This document shows, piece by piece, positions 7,771 to 16,320 of a stretch of DNA of 64,000 bases. The stretch is from Parolsenella sp958406235 (GTDB lineage Bacteria; Actinomycetota; Coriobacteriia; Coriobacteriales; Atopobiaceae). The notes under the pieces are model-generated. The model ran no database searches and had not been told where the DNA came from. It saw nothing but the letters and a program-made list of their open reading frames with translations. A program made the translations under genes and the position numbers. The stretch lies in the NCBI RefSeq assembly GCF_039062465.1, contig NZ_JBCLNF010000001.1:372001-436000 (forward strand), written 5' to 3'. The number at the start of each line of letters is the position of its first letter. The first letter of the stretch is position 1.

Positions 7771-8499
7771 TTGACGGACTATAAGTACAAGCGCGTGTTG
7801 CTCAAGCTCTCTGGTGAGGCCCTTATGGGTGGCGGCGTCTATGGCGTAGACCCCAAGGTCGTCGACCACCTTGCTGAGGAGATTAAGCTCATCCACGATG
7901 ATGGCATCGAGATTGGCATCGTCGTTGGTGGAGGTAACATCTTCCGTGGCGTATCTGGTGCCGCTGGCGGAATGGATCGAGCCCAGGCAGACTATATGGG
8001 CATGCTCGCCACTGTCATGAACGCCCTTGCCCTTCAGGACAGCTTCGAGCGTCACGGCATGACTACGCGCGTGATGAGTGCCATCAAGATGGATGAGGTG
8101 TGCGAGCCCTACATTCGTCGTCGTGCAATCAAGCACCTCGAGAAGGGCTATATCGCAATCTTCGCGGCCGGTTCCGGCAACCCGTATTTCACGACGGACA
8201 CCGCAGCTGCTCTGCGCGCCTGCGAGATTGATGCTGACTGCCTCATGAAGGCCACCAAGGTGGACGGCATCTACGACGCAGACCCCGTGAAGCACCCTGA
8301 GGCCAAGAAGTTTGACAAGATTACTTATCGTGAGGTCCTTACTCGCGATCTTAGGGTTATGGATGCAACCGCTACGGCTCTTTGCAGCGATAACAACATG
8401 TCTATGATCGTGTTCAACATTGACCAGCCGCACGTGTTCGCCGATGCCCTCCAGGGGCTTCCGGTTGGTACCACCGTCTATGGGGAGGAGACCCACTAA
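7771..8499 (+). CDS. pyrH: UMP kinase
   Basis: Hexameric bacterial UMP kinase (amino acid kinase fold) converting UMP to UDP. 242 aa from a TTG start; SD GAAGGGAAG lies just upstream. Visible are KRVLLKLSGEALMG, IVVGGGNIFRG, the TTDTAAALRACEIDADCLMKATKVDGIYDADP block and DATATALCSDNNM. It opens the classic pyrH-frr-uppS-cdsA run. The stop overlaps the frr ATG (TAATG). Confidence 0.97.
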   Translation: MTDYKYKRVLLKLSGEALMGGGVYGVDPKVVDHLAEEIKLIHDDGIEIGIVVGGGNIFRGVSGAAGGMDRAQADYMGMLATVMNALALQDSFERHGMTTRVMSAIKMDEVCEPYIRRRAIKHLEKGYIAIFAAGSGNPYFTTDTAAALRACEIDADCLMKATKVDGIYDADPVKHPEAKKFDKITYREVLTRDLRVMDATATALCSDNNMSMIVFNIDQPHVFADALQGLPVGTTVYGEETH

Positions 8500-9044
8500 T
8501 GAGCGAGATTACCAACAACGCGCGTACGCGCATGGACAAGTGCCTCGAATCTCTTAAGGCCAACTTCGCGCGCGTTCGTACCGGTCGCGCCAACCCGCAC
8601 ATCCTTGATTCCATCATGGTTGATTATTACGGTCAGGCGACCCCGGTTACGCAGCTTGCCGGTGTCAAGGTTCCCGAGGCTAGCATGCTCTGCGTCGAGC
8701 CCTGGGATAAGAGCAGCCTCAACGCCATCGAGAAGGCCATCTCCCAGTCTGACCTCGGCATCACTCCGTCGAATGACGGCGTTGTCATTCGCCTCCCGTT
8801 CCCGAAGCCGACGGGCGAGCGTCGCAAGGAGCTCGCTAAAGAATGCCGCACCTACGCCGAGGAGGCTCGTGTTGCCGTGCGCAATGTCCGTCGCGAGGCA
8901 AACGCAAAGCTCGAGCGTGACGAGGAGCTCTCCGAGGACGACGTCCGTCGCGAGCAGGCTGTCATCCAGAAGCTGACTGACGAGTTCGTCGCTAAGATCG
9001 ACGAGGCTACCAAGGCTAAGGAAGCCGAGGTAATGGAGATCTAG
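8499..9044 (+). CDS. frr: Ribosome recycling factor
   Basis: RRF, with EF-G, splits post-termination ribosomes. 181 aa, close to the normal 185. Visible blocks: KANFARVRTGRANPHILDSI, VDYYGQATPVTQLAGV, EPWDKSSLNAIEKAI and RLPFPKPTGERRKELAK. The helical bundle end DDVRREQAVIQKLTDEFV is complete. It overlaps pyrH by one base and is followed after 33 bp by uppS. Confidence 0.98.
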   Translation: MSEITNNARTRMDKCLESLKANFARVRTGRANPHILDSIMVDYYGQATPVTQLAGVKVPEASMLCVEPWDKSSLNAIEKAISQSDLGITPSNDGVVIRLPFPKPTGERRKELAKECRTYAEEARVAVRNVRREANAKLERDEELSEDDVRREQAVIQKLTDEFVAKIDEATKAKEAEVMEI

Positions 9045-9077
9045 GAGCCTGTCCACCACTTATTTGAGGAGCAGAAC

Positions 9078-9860
9078 GTGCTGCGCGACGAGCAGAAGCT
9101 GATCGAATACTTTGCCGATGCACCGGATGACATCTCGCTGTCTGATGTCAATCTCGACCATCTCCCCAGCCATATCTCTGTAATCATGGACGGCAATGGC
9201 CGTTGGGCCACCCGCCAGGGCAAGGAGAGGGGAGAGGGTCACATCGCGGGCGTTTCCAGTCTTCGCGAGACCATCACCGCTTGCGTTCGACTCGGGATTG
9301 ATGTTCTGTCCGCATATGCGTTCTCAACCGAGAACTGGAAGCGTCCACAGCATGAGGTCGATCTCCTCATGCATCTGTTCGCCACCACGCTTCTCAAGGA
9401 GCTCCCACTTTTCCATCAGGAAAACGTCAGGCTTGTATTCCTCGGTGATATCGAGGCTCTTCCGGAGAAGACGCGCGATGTCTTCGAGGAGGGTCTTGCT
9501 GAGACAGCGGGCAACACGGGCATGGTGCTCGCCCTTGCCGTGAACTACGGCGCAAGAGCCGAGCTCGCCCGTGCCGCCCGCACTCTCGCGGCCCGCGTGG
9601 CAAGTGGAGACATCAATATCGAGGATATCGACGAGGGTGCTGTCGCGGCCTCGCTCTATACCGCCGATCTTCCTGATCCGGAGCTTCTCATTCGAACCTC
9701 CGGAGAACTTCGACTTTCCAACTATCTTCTTTGGCAGCTTGCTTACAGCGAGTTCTATGTCACGGACACCCTCTGGCCAGATTTCGATCGCTGGGAACTC
9801 CTTCGCGGCATTAAGGCTTTCCAGGGCCGAGACCGTCGCTTTGGCGGGGTGAAGGCCTAA
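9078..9860 (+). CDS. uppS: Isoprenyl transferase (undecaprenyl diphosphate synthase family)
   Basis: Cis-prenyltransferase that makes the lipid carrier for peptidoglycan. 260 aa from a GTG start with SD TGAGGAGC. Visible: HISVIMDGNGRWATRQGKERGEGHIAG with the catalytic Asp in MDGNGRW, SAYAFSTENWKRP, ALAVNYGARAEL, and the C-terminal DPELLIRTSGELRLSNYLLWQLAYSEFYV block. The roughly 20-residue N-terminal extension before the core is common. The cdsA TTG follows the stop directly. Confidence 0.96.
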   Translation: MLRDEQKLIEYFADAPDDISLSDVNLDHLPSHISVIMDGNGRWATRQGKERGEGHIAGVSSLRETITACVRLGIDVLSAYAFSTENWKRPQHEVDLLMHLFATTLLKELPLFHQENVRLVFLGDIEALPEKTRDVFEEGLAETAGNTGMVLALAVNYGARAELARAARTLAARVASGDINIEDIDEGAVAASLYTADLPDPELLIRTSGELRLSNYLLWQLAYSEFYVTDTLWPDFDRWELLRGIKAFQGRDRRFGGVKA

Positions 9861-10814
9861 TTGTCTACAGAAGAACATCGCGACAAGGAAATGCCATCCA
9901 AGAGCTCTGTCGGCATCAATAAGGTGTCAGACACCATGGAGCGCAGACGAGCGGCTCGCGAAGACGCGCGCGTCATCGGTGGCCTTCGCAGCCAACGTTT
10001 TCGGTCGAGTGCTGAGAAGTTCATCACTCGCTCGACGTATGGTCTTCTCTATGCCGCGATTATTCTCGTCTGCCTCTTTTGGGGTCGAGTTCCCACGATG
10101 TTCCTCGTTTCCGCTATGTCATGGCTTTGTGGGTCTGAGTTCTACCGCATGGCTCGTCTTGGTGGCAGAATGCCTAACGAGTTTATCGGACTAGCCGCCG
10201 CCGCTCTGTATCCGCTTGCAGCGCTAGTCTCCGTTGAGGGTCAGACTGGAGTTACGCTCCTGCTCATGCTCGCAGCTGGCACTTGGTATGTCCTCACTCC
10301 TAGAGCTAGCATTTCTGATGCGGCGATTACGGTCTTCGGCGCAGCCTATACGGGCCTGCTGTTCTCATCTGTCGTCGTTATCAGGGCTTCGTACCTTGGA
10401 ACTGAAGGCGCGCTCCTAACGCTCGGCGTCATGGGGTCTGTCTGGGTTAACGATGCCACTGCATATATATTCGGGTCGCAATTTGGAAAGCATAAGATGG
10501 CTCCCCGCATTTCTCCCAATAAGAGCTGGGAGGGTTTTGTGGGCGGTCTTCTTGGTAGCTGCCTGACATGGATCGCTCTCTACGCGCTAAAGGTGTGTGG
10601 GATCAGACTGCTCCTGGCACTCATCGGTGGTCTTGTCTGCGGCGTTTCTGGCGTCATCGGCGACCTCTTTGAGAGCCGCCTCAAGCGCGCGGTTGGAGTA
10701 AAGGACTCCGGGAACCTAATTCCTGGTCATGGAGGTCTTTTGGATCGCTCGGATTCCATGCTATTTGCAACCATGACCGCCTATTTCGTTCTTCACATCG
10801 GAGGGATTCTGTGA
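9861..10814 (+). CDS. cdsA: Phosphatidate cytidylyltransferase
   Basis: CdsA makes CDP-diacylglycerol from phosphatidate and CTP in the membrane. 317 aa with about 55 polar residues before the first membrane segment (RSTYGLLYAAIILVCLFWG), then about eight segments. The signature is complete: SRLKRAVGVKDSGN followed by LIPGHGGLLDRSDSM. The start is a TTG immediately after the uppS stop, consistent with translational coupling; a slightly later start (METs in the polar leader) is possible. The last four bases overlap dxr (GTGA). Confidence 0.93.
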   Translation: MSTEEHRDKEMPSKSSVGINKVSDTMERRRAAREDARVIGGLRSQRFRSSAEKFITRSTYGLLYAAIILVCLFWGRVPTMFLVSAMSWLCGSEFYRMARLGGRMPNEFIGLAAAALYPLAALVSVEGQTGVTLLLMLAAGTWYVLTPRASISDAAITVFGAAYTGLLFSSVVVIRASYLGTEGALLTLGVMGSVWVNDATAYIFGSQFGKHKMAPRISPNKSWEGFVGGLLGSCLTWIALYALKVCGIRLLLALIGGLVCGVSGVIGDLFESRLKRAVGVKDSGNLIPGHGGLLDRSDSMLFATMTAYFVLHIGGIL

Positions 10815-12007
10815 GTATTTTCGAGGAGATGTCCTCAAGCCTTGAAAGGCGTCGTCCGACTCGCCTGGCCCTCTTGGGCTGCACGGGGTCTATTGGCACC
10901 CAGACGCTTGATATCTGTCGCATGCACCCTGACAAGGTGGAACTTGCTGCCATCGCGGTGAACTCTTCCTGCAAGGGGCTTGTAGAAGTTGCTCGGGAAT
11001 TTGGCGTGCCCCATGTTGCCGTTGCAGACGAGGCCCGCAAGGACGATCCGATTCTCGAGGAGCTCCCCGAGGGATGCGACCTCGGTTTTGGCCAGGACGC
11101 CGTCACGCGTCTTGCCAGCCTTCCGGACGTCGATTGCGTACTCGTTGCCGTAGTTGGCGAAGCTGGAATCTGGGCGAGCGCTGAGGCCCTTCGCTGCGGC
11201 AAGATTTGGGCGCCTGCAAACAAGGAGGCCCTTGTCATCGGCGGGGACCTTCTCATGCCCATGGCTAAGCCGGGCAGGGTTCTTCCCGTCGACTCCGAGC
11301 ATAACGCTATCTACCAGTGCCTCGTTGGGGAGAGGCGCGAGGACCTTTCGAAGATTTGGCTCACCTGCTCTGGCGGCCCCTTTTTCGGCAGTTCTCGCGA
11401 GCAGCTCGAAAATGTCACCGCGGCGCAAGCTCTCGCGCACCCCACGTGGAAAATGGGATCTAAGATCACCATCGACTGCGCAACCCTGATGAACAAGGGG
11501 CTCGAGGTCATCGAGGCGCATCATCTCTTCGATGTTCCCATTGACGACATCAATGTTCTCGTTCACAGGCAGAGTAAGGTACATTCCGCCGTCGAGTTCT
11601 CGGACGGCTCGGTTAAGGCGCAGCTTGGCCCCTCAGACATGAGAGTCGCCATTCAATATGCTTTGAGCTATCCAGAGCGCTGGGAAAGCCCGGCCACCCA
11701 CGTGGATTGGCGCTCCAGCGAGCCCCTCACCTTTGCCGCGCCTGATGTCGAGTCGTTCCGCTGTCTTTCCCTCGCGCTTGAGGCGGGCCGTACGGGGGGC
11801 ACGCTTCCCTGCGCGATGAACGCAGCCAATGAGGTGGCAAACGAGGCCTTTAGAAACGCCGCCTGTGGATTCTGCGACATCGATCGCGTTGTCGAGCGCG
11901 TGATGGAGATGACGGAGGTCGAGCCGCTCTCCTCATTCGAACAGATAGCCGAGGTTGACGCTCTTTCGCGCAGTCGCGCTCGTGCTCTTGTCTCGGAGCT
12001 TGTATGA
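10811..12007 (+). CDS. dxr: 1-deoxy-D-xylulose 5-phosphate reductoisomerase
   Basis: First committed enzyme of the MEP isoprenoid pathway, NADPH dependent. 398 aa from a GTG that overlaps the cdsA stop. Motifs: LLGCTGSIGTQTLDICRM (NADPH), ANKEALVIGG, PVDSEHNAIYQCL (metal-binding acids), WKMGSKITIDCATLMNKGLEV and LPCAMNAANEVANEAF. It is clustered with cdsA, rseP and ispG as in many bacteria; ispH lies at 27 kb in the same window. Confidence 0.97.
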   Translation: MSIFEEMSSSLERRRPTRLALLGCTGSIGTQTLDICRMHPDKVELAAIAVNSSCKGLVEVAREFGVPHVAVADEARKDDPILEELPEGCDLGFGQDAVTRLASLPDVDCVLVAVVGEAGIWASAEALRCGKIWAPANKEALVIGGDLLMPMAKPGRVLPVDSEHNAIYQCLVGERREDLSKIWLTCSGGPFFGSSREQLENVTAAQALAHPTWKMGSKITIDCATLMNKGLEVIEAHHLFDVPIDDINVLVHRQSKVHSAVEFSDGSVKAQLGPSDMRVAIQYALSYPERWESPATHVDWRSSEPLTFAAPDVESFRCLSLALEAGRTGGTLPCAMNAANEVANEAFRNAACGFCDIDRVVERVMEMTEVEPLSSFEQIAEVDALSRSRARALVSELV

Positions 12008-13398
12008 GCTGGCTCTCATCTTTTGCCTCGGCAGCCATTTGGGGGATATTCCTTCTCTCGATACTCGTGTTCCTTCATGAGGGAGGGCATTTTCTTGCCG
12101 CCAGGGCTTTCGACATGCGCGTAACAGAATTCTTTCTCGGCATGCCTTGTCGCTACAAGCTTTCGTACAAGAGTAGGACGCGCGGTACGGAGATTGGCAT
12201 TACTCCCATTCTCCTTGGGGGATACAACCGCATTTGCGGCATGAATGGCCCTGCAGGCACACGTGCTGCCGAGGTTCTTTCCGCCGTCGCGCGTGTCGGC
12301 CGCATCAAAATCTCTCAACTCTCCGAAGAGCTTGCCATGGATACGAATGAGCTCGTCGACGTTCTTTCCGTGCTGGTTGATTGGGCGTCTATAGAGCCGT
12401 ACTACGATGAGAGCCTTGGAGAAAACCCAAGCCAAAAGACATGGCCAGAGCAAGTTCAGACCGTAGAGCGCGATGCGAACCTGCTGACTGCGTTCGATCG
12501 AGGCCACGACTTCTCGCTCCCCGGTTCTACGAAGGCGGGGGAGAGTCATGCCCTTCCTGATGGTGGAGCCGACGCGTTCCTTGCGCAGGAGCGGTCACGG
12601 ACGTATCAGGGCAAAGGGTTCTTTGCTCGCGTGTTGACCCTGGTGGCAGGCCCCGCGGTCAATGTCGTTCTTGGCATTGCTCTAGTCGTTGGTTGCCTTT
12701 CGATCGGCGGAGTCCAAGTCGTTGAAAACGTGCCGGAAATCGGGTCCGTCGAGGTGGGTTCGCTTGCCGAGCGATGCGGTCTGACCGAAGGCGATCGAAT
12801 CTCCTCCGTCAATGGGACGTCGGTCTCCACCTGGGTGGAGCTTTGCGACCAGCTCAACGAGTGCCTAGCGTCTGGCCAGACTTTCACCGTGGAATTCAAT
12901 CGCGATGGCCAGCAACTCGAAGGTGCCGTTGACCCAGCTAACAACCCGCTTGAGTCGGGAAAGTTTGGCATCACGGCCGTCGTTACGACGTTGCACCCAA
13001 GTGTTGTCGACTCTATTAAGGCCGCCCTCAACTATGTGACGGCAACGGTGTCCTATATTGCTCAGCTGTTCCAACCCGCCCACACTGCTGAGGTTGTCTC
13101 GCAGTCTTCGTCCGTCGTTGGCATTTCCGTTATGGCGTCTCAGGCGGCCGCGTCGGGTGCGAGAGACTTTCTGTTCCTCTTGGCGGCGATTTCGCTTTCG
13201 CTCGGATTCATGAACCTCATTCCCATTCCTCCGCTTGACGGTGGAAAGTTTCTCATCGAGGTCATACAGCTGCTTATTCGCAGGGATGTCTCGATTCGCG
13301 TTCAGAATGCCCTGTCTTACCTGGGCATTATTCTCGCAATGATCTTGTTCTTCTTCGTCTTGAAGCAGGACATCGTTCGAATTGTCTTTGGAGGTTAG
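12004..13398 (+). CDS. rseP: RseP-family site-2 zinc metalloprotease with a large insertion
   Basis: Intramembrane M50 protease. The first TM carries HEGGH (residues 25-29, HExxH), a PDZ domain lies near 240-310 and NLIPIPPLDGGK supplies the second zinc-binding motif in the third TM. 464 aa against about 350-450 in the family. Residues about 81-190 form an extra segment between GGYNRICGM and the FFARVLTLVAGPAVN membrane segment, where relatives have 20-30 residues. Its first half (RAAEVLSAVARVGRIKISQL and the following SEELAMDTNELVDVLSVL) reads like a winged helix. It overlaps dxr by four bases and abuts ispG, as in the classic cluster. Confidence 0.92.
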   Translation: MSWLSSFASAAIWGIFLLSILVFLHEGGHFLAARAFDMRVTEFFLGMPCRYKLSYKSRTRGTEIGITPILLGGYNRICGMNGPAGTRAAEVLSAVARVGRIKISQLSEELAMDTNELVDVLSVLVDWASIEPYYDESLGENPSQKTWPEQVQTVERDANLLTAFDRGHDFSLPGSTKAGESHALPDGGADAFLAQERSRTYQGKGFFARVLTLVAGPAVNVVLGIALVVGCLSIGGVQVVENVPEIGSVEVGSLAERCGLTEGDRISSVNGTSVSTWVELCDQLNECLASGQTFTVEFNRDGQQLEGAVDPANNPLESGKFGITAVVTTLHPSVVDSIKAALNYVTATVSYIAQLFQPAHTAEVVSQSSSVVGISVMASQAAASGARDFLFLLAAISLSLGFMNLIPIPPLDGGKFLIEVIQLLIRRDVSIRVQNALSYLGIILAMILFFFVLKQDIVRIVFGG

Positions 13399-13399
13399 C

Positions 13400-14497
13400 A
13401 TGCTCGACCTTCGACTCCCGTCCCAACAGGCCGCCCCGCTTCCTAGGGAGCTCACTCATCAGGTGCACGTGGGCAACGTTCCTGTTGGCGGGGGAGCTCC
13501 CGTGTCGGTCCAATCCATGTGCACCACCGCCACGACCGATCCCGTAGCGACGCTAGCGCAGATCCATGACCTCGTTGACCTCGGCTGTGAAATCGTTCGC
13601 GTTGCGATTCCGCACGCTGATGCTCTCGACGGCTTTGCCGAGACGTGCGCCGAGTCGCCTATCCCCGTCGTTGCTGACGTGCACTTCGACCACCGCTTTG
13701 CTATCGAGGCGGCGCGTCGTGGTGCCGCCGGCATTCGCATCAATCCCGGAAACATCGGCTCTTTCGATCGTGTGGATGCCGTCATCGACGCGGCAGGGGA
13801 GGCTGGAATCCCCATTCGCATCGGAGTGAACGCTGGCTCTCTCGACAAGGAGATCGATGCGCGCGAAGACCTGACGCAACCCGAGAAGCTTGTCCAGAGC
13901 GCCGTCTCCTTCGTGCGGCATTTCGAGGAGCGCGGCTTCAGAGACATCGTTCTCTCCGCCAAGGTCCACGACGTTCCCGCGACGATTCTCACCAATCGCG
14001 AGCTTTCCCGAGTCCTGCCTCATGTGCCACTCCATCTTGGTGTTACGGAGGCGGGCACCATTCGCCAGGGCACGGTTAAGAACGTCTCGGCGCTCTCCGT
14101 GCTGCTCTCTGAGGGTATTGGCGACACCATGCGCCTTTCCCTCACCGCTCCGCCCACCGAGGAGGTTCCCGTTGCCTGGGAGCTTCTGCAGTCCCTCGGT
14201 ATGCGGCGTCGCACTCCGGAGCTCGTAAGCTGTCCCACCTGCGGCAGGTGCCAGGTCAACCTTATCGAGATCGCCAACGAGGTCGAGGAGAGACTCCAGA
14301 AGATCTCGGCCCCCATTTCCGTTGCCGTCATGGGGTGTGTCGTCAACGGCCCGGGCGAGGCGCGCGGCGCCGACATCGGCGTTGCGTGCGGACTTGGCAC
14401 CGGGCTAATCATCGCTGGGGGAGAAACCCTGCGAAAAGTCCCCGAGGATCGCATCGTCGATGAGCTTTTCGCCGAAATTCACGCGCGTTTCGAATAA
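13400..14497 (+). CDS. ispG: 4-hydroxy-3-methylbut-2-en-1-yl diphosphate synthase (IspG/GcpE)
   Basis: Fe4S4 enzyme of the MEP pathway making HMBPP. 365 aa from the ATG at 13400, which has a perfect GGAGGT SD at 13390-13395; an upstream GTG at 13382 lies inside rseP. Motifs: VSVQSMCTTATTDP, ADVHFDHRFAIEAA, RINPGNIGS, and the cluster ligands in SCPTCGRC with a third Cys in MGCVVNGPGEARGADIG. It is the last gene of the pyrH-to-ispG operon; a promoter for proS follows. Confidence 0.97.
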   Translation: MLDLRLPSQQAAPLPRELTHQVHVGNVPVGGGAPVSVQSMCTTATTDPVATLAQIHDLVDLGCEIVRVAIPHADALDGFAETCAESPIPVVADVHFDHRFAIEAARRGAAGIRINPGNIGSFDRVDAVIDAAGEAGIPIRIGVNAGSLDKEIDAREDLTQPEKLVQSAVSFVRHFEERGFRDIVLSAKVHDVPATILTNRELSRVLPHVPLHLGVTEAGTIRQGTVKNVSALSVLLSEGIGDTMRLSLTAPPTEEVPVAWELLQSLGMRRRTPELVSCPTCGRCQVNLIEIANEVEERLQKISAPISVAVMGCVVNGPGEARGADIGVACGLGTGLIIAGGETLRKVPEDRIVDELFAEIHARFE

Positions 14498-14517
14498 ACA
14501 GCGGACCGCTCGCAAGC

Positions 14518-14547
14518 TTGGGCCTTTTGTCCGGTTCGCGTTAGAAT
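14518..14547 (+). promoter_or_regulatory. Predicted proS promoter
   Basis: TTGGGC (14518-14523), an 18-bp spacer and TAGAAT (14542-14547), 50 bases before the proS ATG. Confidence 0.45.
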
Positions 14548-14596
14548 GACTAGGCCAATTAACGAGCGCCAATAGCGCCGATTAAAGGATACAGCT

Positions 14597-16315
14597 ATGA
14601 ACCCAATGAAGATGAGCCGTCTTTACGCCCCCACCCTCAAAGAGGATCCCACCGAGGCCGAGCTCGCGAGCCATCGCCTGCTTCTTCGCGCGGGCATGAT
14701 TCGTAAGGAGGCTGCTGGCCTCTACACGTATCTGCCACTGGCTTGGCGCTCCATCCGCAAGATCGAGAACATCGTTCGCGACGAGATGGACACGCATGAC
14801 GCCCAGGAGCTCATGATGCCTATCATGGTCGACGCGGACCTGTGGCGCCAGAGCGGCCGCATCGATGCCTATGGCAAGGAGCTCGTCCGCTTCAACGATC
14901 GTCACGAGCGCGAGTTCGTCCTTGGCCCGACTCACGAGGAGACTATCACCGCCCTCGTTCGCAACGAGCTCAGGAGCTATAAACAGCTGCCCGTCAACCT
15001 CTACCACATCCAGGACAAGTTCCGCGACGAGTTCCGCCCTCGCTACGGCCTCATGCGCGGGCGCGAGTTCATCATGAAGGATGCCTACTCCTTCTCTGCC
15101 ACTCAGGAGAGCCTGCAGGAGGAGTACGACAAGATGAAGGAGGCGTACGCAAACATTTGCGTACGCTGTGGCCTGAAGGCCCTTCCCGTCGTCGCCGATA
15201 GCGGAGAGATCGGCGGCGATACTTCCGTCGAGTTTATGGCTCTCGCGGATGCCGGCGAGGCAAGCCTCGTTTACTGCGATGATTGTGGATTCGCTGCGGA
15301 CGATGAAGCGGCGAGCACGATGGTTGCCGTCAGCGAGGGTCCGGGCGACGGCACCCTCACCAAGGTAGAGACCCCGGGTCTCGGCACCATCGCCGACGTC
15401 GCCAAGTTCTTCGGCTTCCCCGAGAACGGCACGCGCAAGGCCCTCGCCATCATCGACGCCGAGGGTAACCCCGTCGTGGCCATCGTCCCCGGCGACCACG
15501 AGCTCAACGACTGCAAGGCGGAGCACGTCTTCGGTAAGGGCTATCGCCTCATGACCGACGAGGAGCTCGAGGAGCATGGCCTGTTCAAGGGCTTTATCGG
15601 CCCCGTGAACCTCCCCGAGGGCATTCGCCTCGTCTGCGACAAGAGCCTTGAGGGTTCCAAGAGCTGGACGTGCGGCGCCAACGAGGTCGACTACCACTTC
15701 ACTGGCGCCTGCCCGGGTCGCGACTTCACCCCTGATGAGTGGGCTGACCTTGTGACCGTCGTCGCCGGCGATCCCTGTCCCCACTGCGGCCGTCCGCTTG
15801 CCTCTGCCCGCGGCATCGAGGTCTCCCAGGTCTTCCAACTCGGCACCAAGTATTCCGAGGCCATGGGCGCCTACTTCATGGATGAGGACGGCAAGGAGAA
15901 GCCTCTGATCATGGGCTGTTATGGTGTTGGCGTCTCTCGTACGCTCGCTGCCATCGTCGAGCAGCACAACGACGAGAACGGCATCATCTGGCCTGTCTCC
16001 GTCGCCCCGTACGAGGTTTCGATCATCCCGCTCGACGTTAACGACGATCTCGTCTGGCCCGTCGCGGAGAAGGTCAGCGCAGCTCTTGCCGAGATGGGCA
16101 TCGAAGTCATTGTCGACGACCGCAAGGAGCGCCCTGGCGTCAAGTTTGCCGATAACGACCTCATGGGCTTCCCGTACCAGATCGTGTGCGGCAAGAAGGC
16201 CGTTAAGAACGGCAACGTCGAACTCAAGGACCGTGCCACCGGCGAGCGCTCCGAGGTCGCCATCGATGAGGTCGCCGAGAAGGTTGCTCAGCTCGTTCTC
16301 GCTGCCAGGGCTTAG
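14597..16315 (+). CDS. proS: Prolyl-tRNA synthetase, bacterial type
   Basis: Class II synthetase, 572 aa, charging tRNA-Pro. Visible: PTLKEDPTEAELASHRLLLRAG-like N-terminus, motif 1 region with RDEMDTHDAQELMMPIM, motif 2 around FRDEFRPRYGLMRGREFIMKD, motif 3 in MGCYGVGVSRTLAAIVEQ, the inserted YbaK-like editing domain (about 230-390) and a C-terminal anticodon-binding domain. It has its own promoter; the SD AAAGGA precedes the ATG. A tRNA-Pro(GGG) gene lies in the same window at 38.7 kb. Confidence 0.97.
   Translation: MNPMKMSRLYAPTLKEDPTEAELASHRLLLRAGMIRKEAAGLYTYLPLAWRSIRKIENIVRDEMDTHDAQELMMPIMVDADLWRQSGRIDAYGKELVRFNDRHEREFVLGPTHEETITALVRNELRSYKQLPVNLYHIQDKFRDEFRPRYGLMRGREFIMKDAYSFSATQESLQEEYDKMKEAYANICVRCGLKALPVVADSGEIGGDTSVEFMALADAGEASLVYCDDCGFAADDEAASTMVAVSEGPGDGTLTKVETPGLGTIADVAKFFGFPENGTRKALAIIDAEGNPVVAIVPGDHELNDCKAEHVFGKGYRLMTDEELEEHGLFKGFIGPVNLPEGIRLVCDKSLEGSKSWTCGANEVDYHFTGACPGRDFTPDEWADLVTVVAGDPCPHCGRPLASARGIEVSQVFQLGTKYSEAMGAYFMDEDGKEKPLIMGCYGVGVSRTLAAIVEQHNDENGIIWPVSVAPYEVSIIPLDVNDDLVWPVAEKVSAALAEMGIEVIVDDRKERPGVKFADNDLMGFPYQIVCGKKAVKNGNVELKDRATGERSEVAIDEVAEKVAQLVLAARA
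15143..15166. repeat. Perfect 11-bp inverted repeat inside proS
   Basis: GCGTACGCAAA and TTTGCGTACGC are separated by two bases within codons for EAYANICVRC. The reading frame is intact. It may be chance, a cruciform or a binding site. Confidence 0.5.
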
Positions 16316-16320
16316 TTCTT

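Noticed and set aside
14498..14596. T-box or other riboswitch before proS
   Set aside because: Only about 50 bases of leader and no T-box sequence or specifier stem.
14582..15967. 461-aa minus strand reading frame opposite proS
   Set aside because: Antisense shadow of prolyl-tRNA synthetase.
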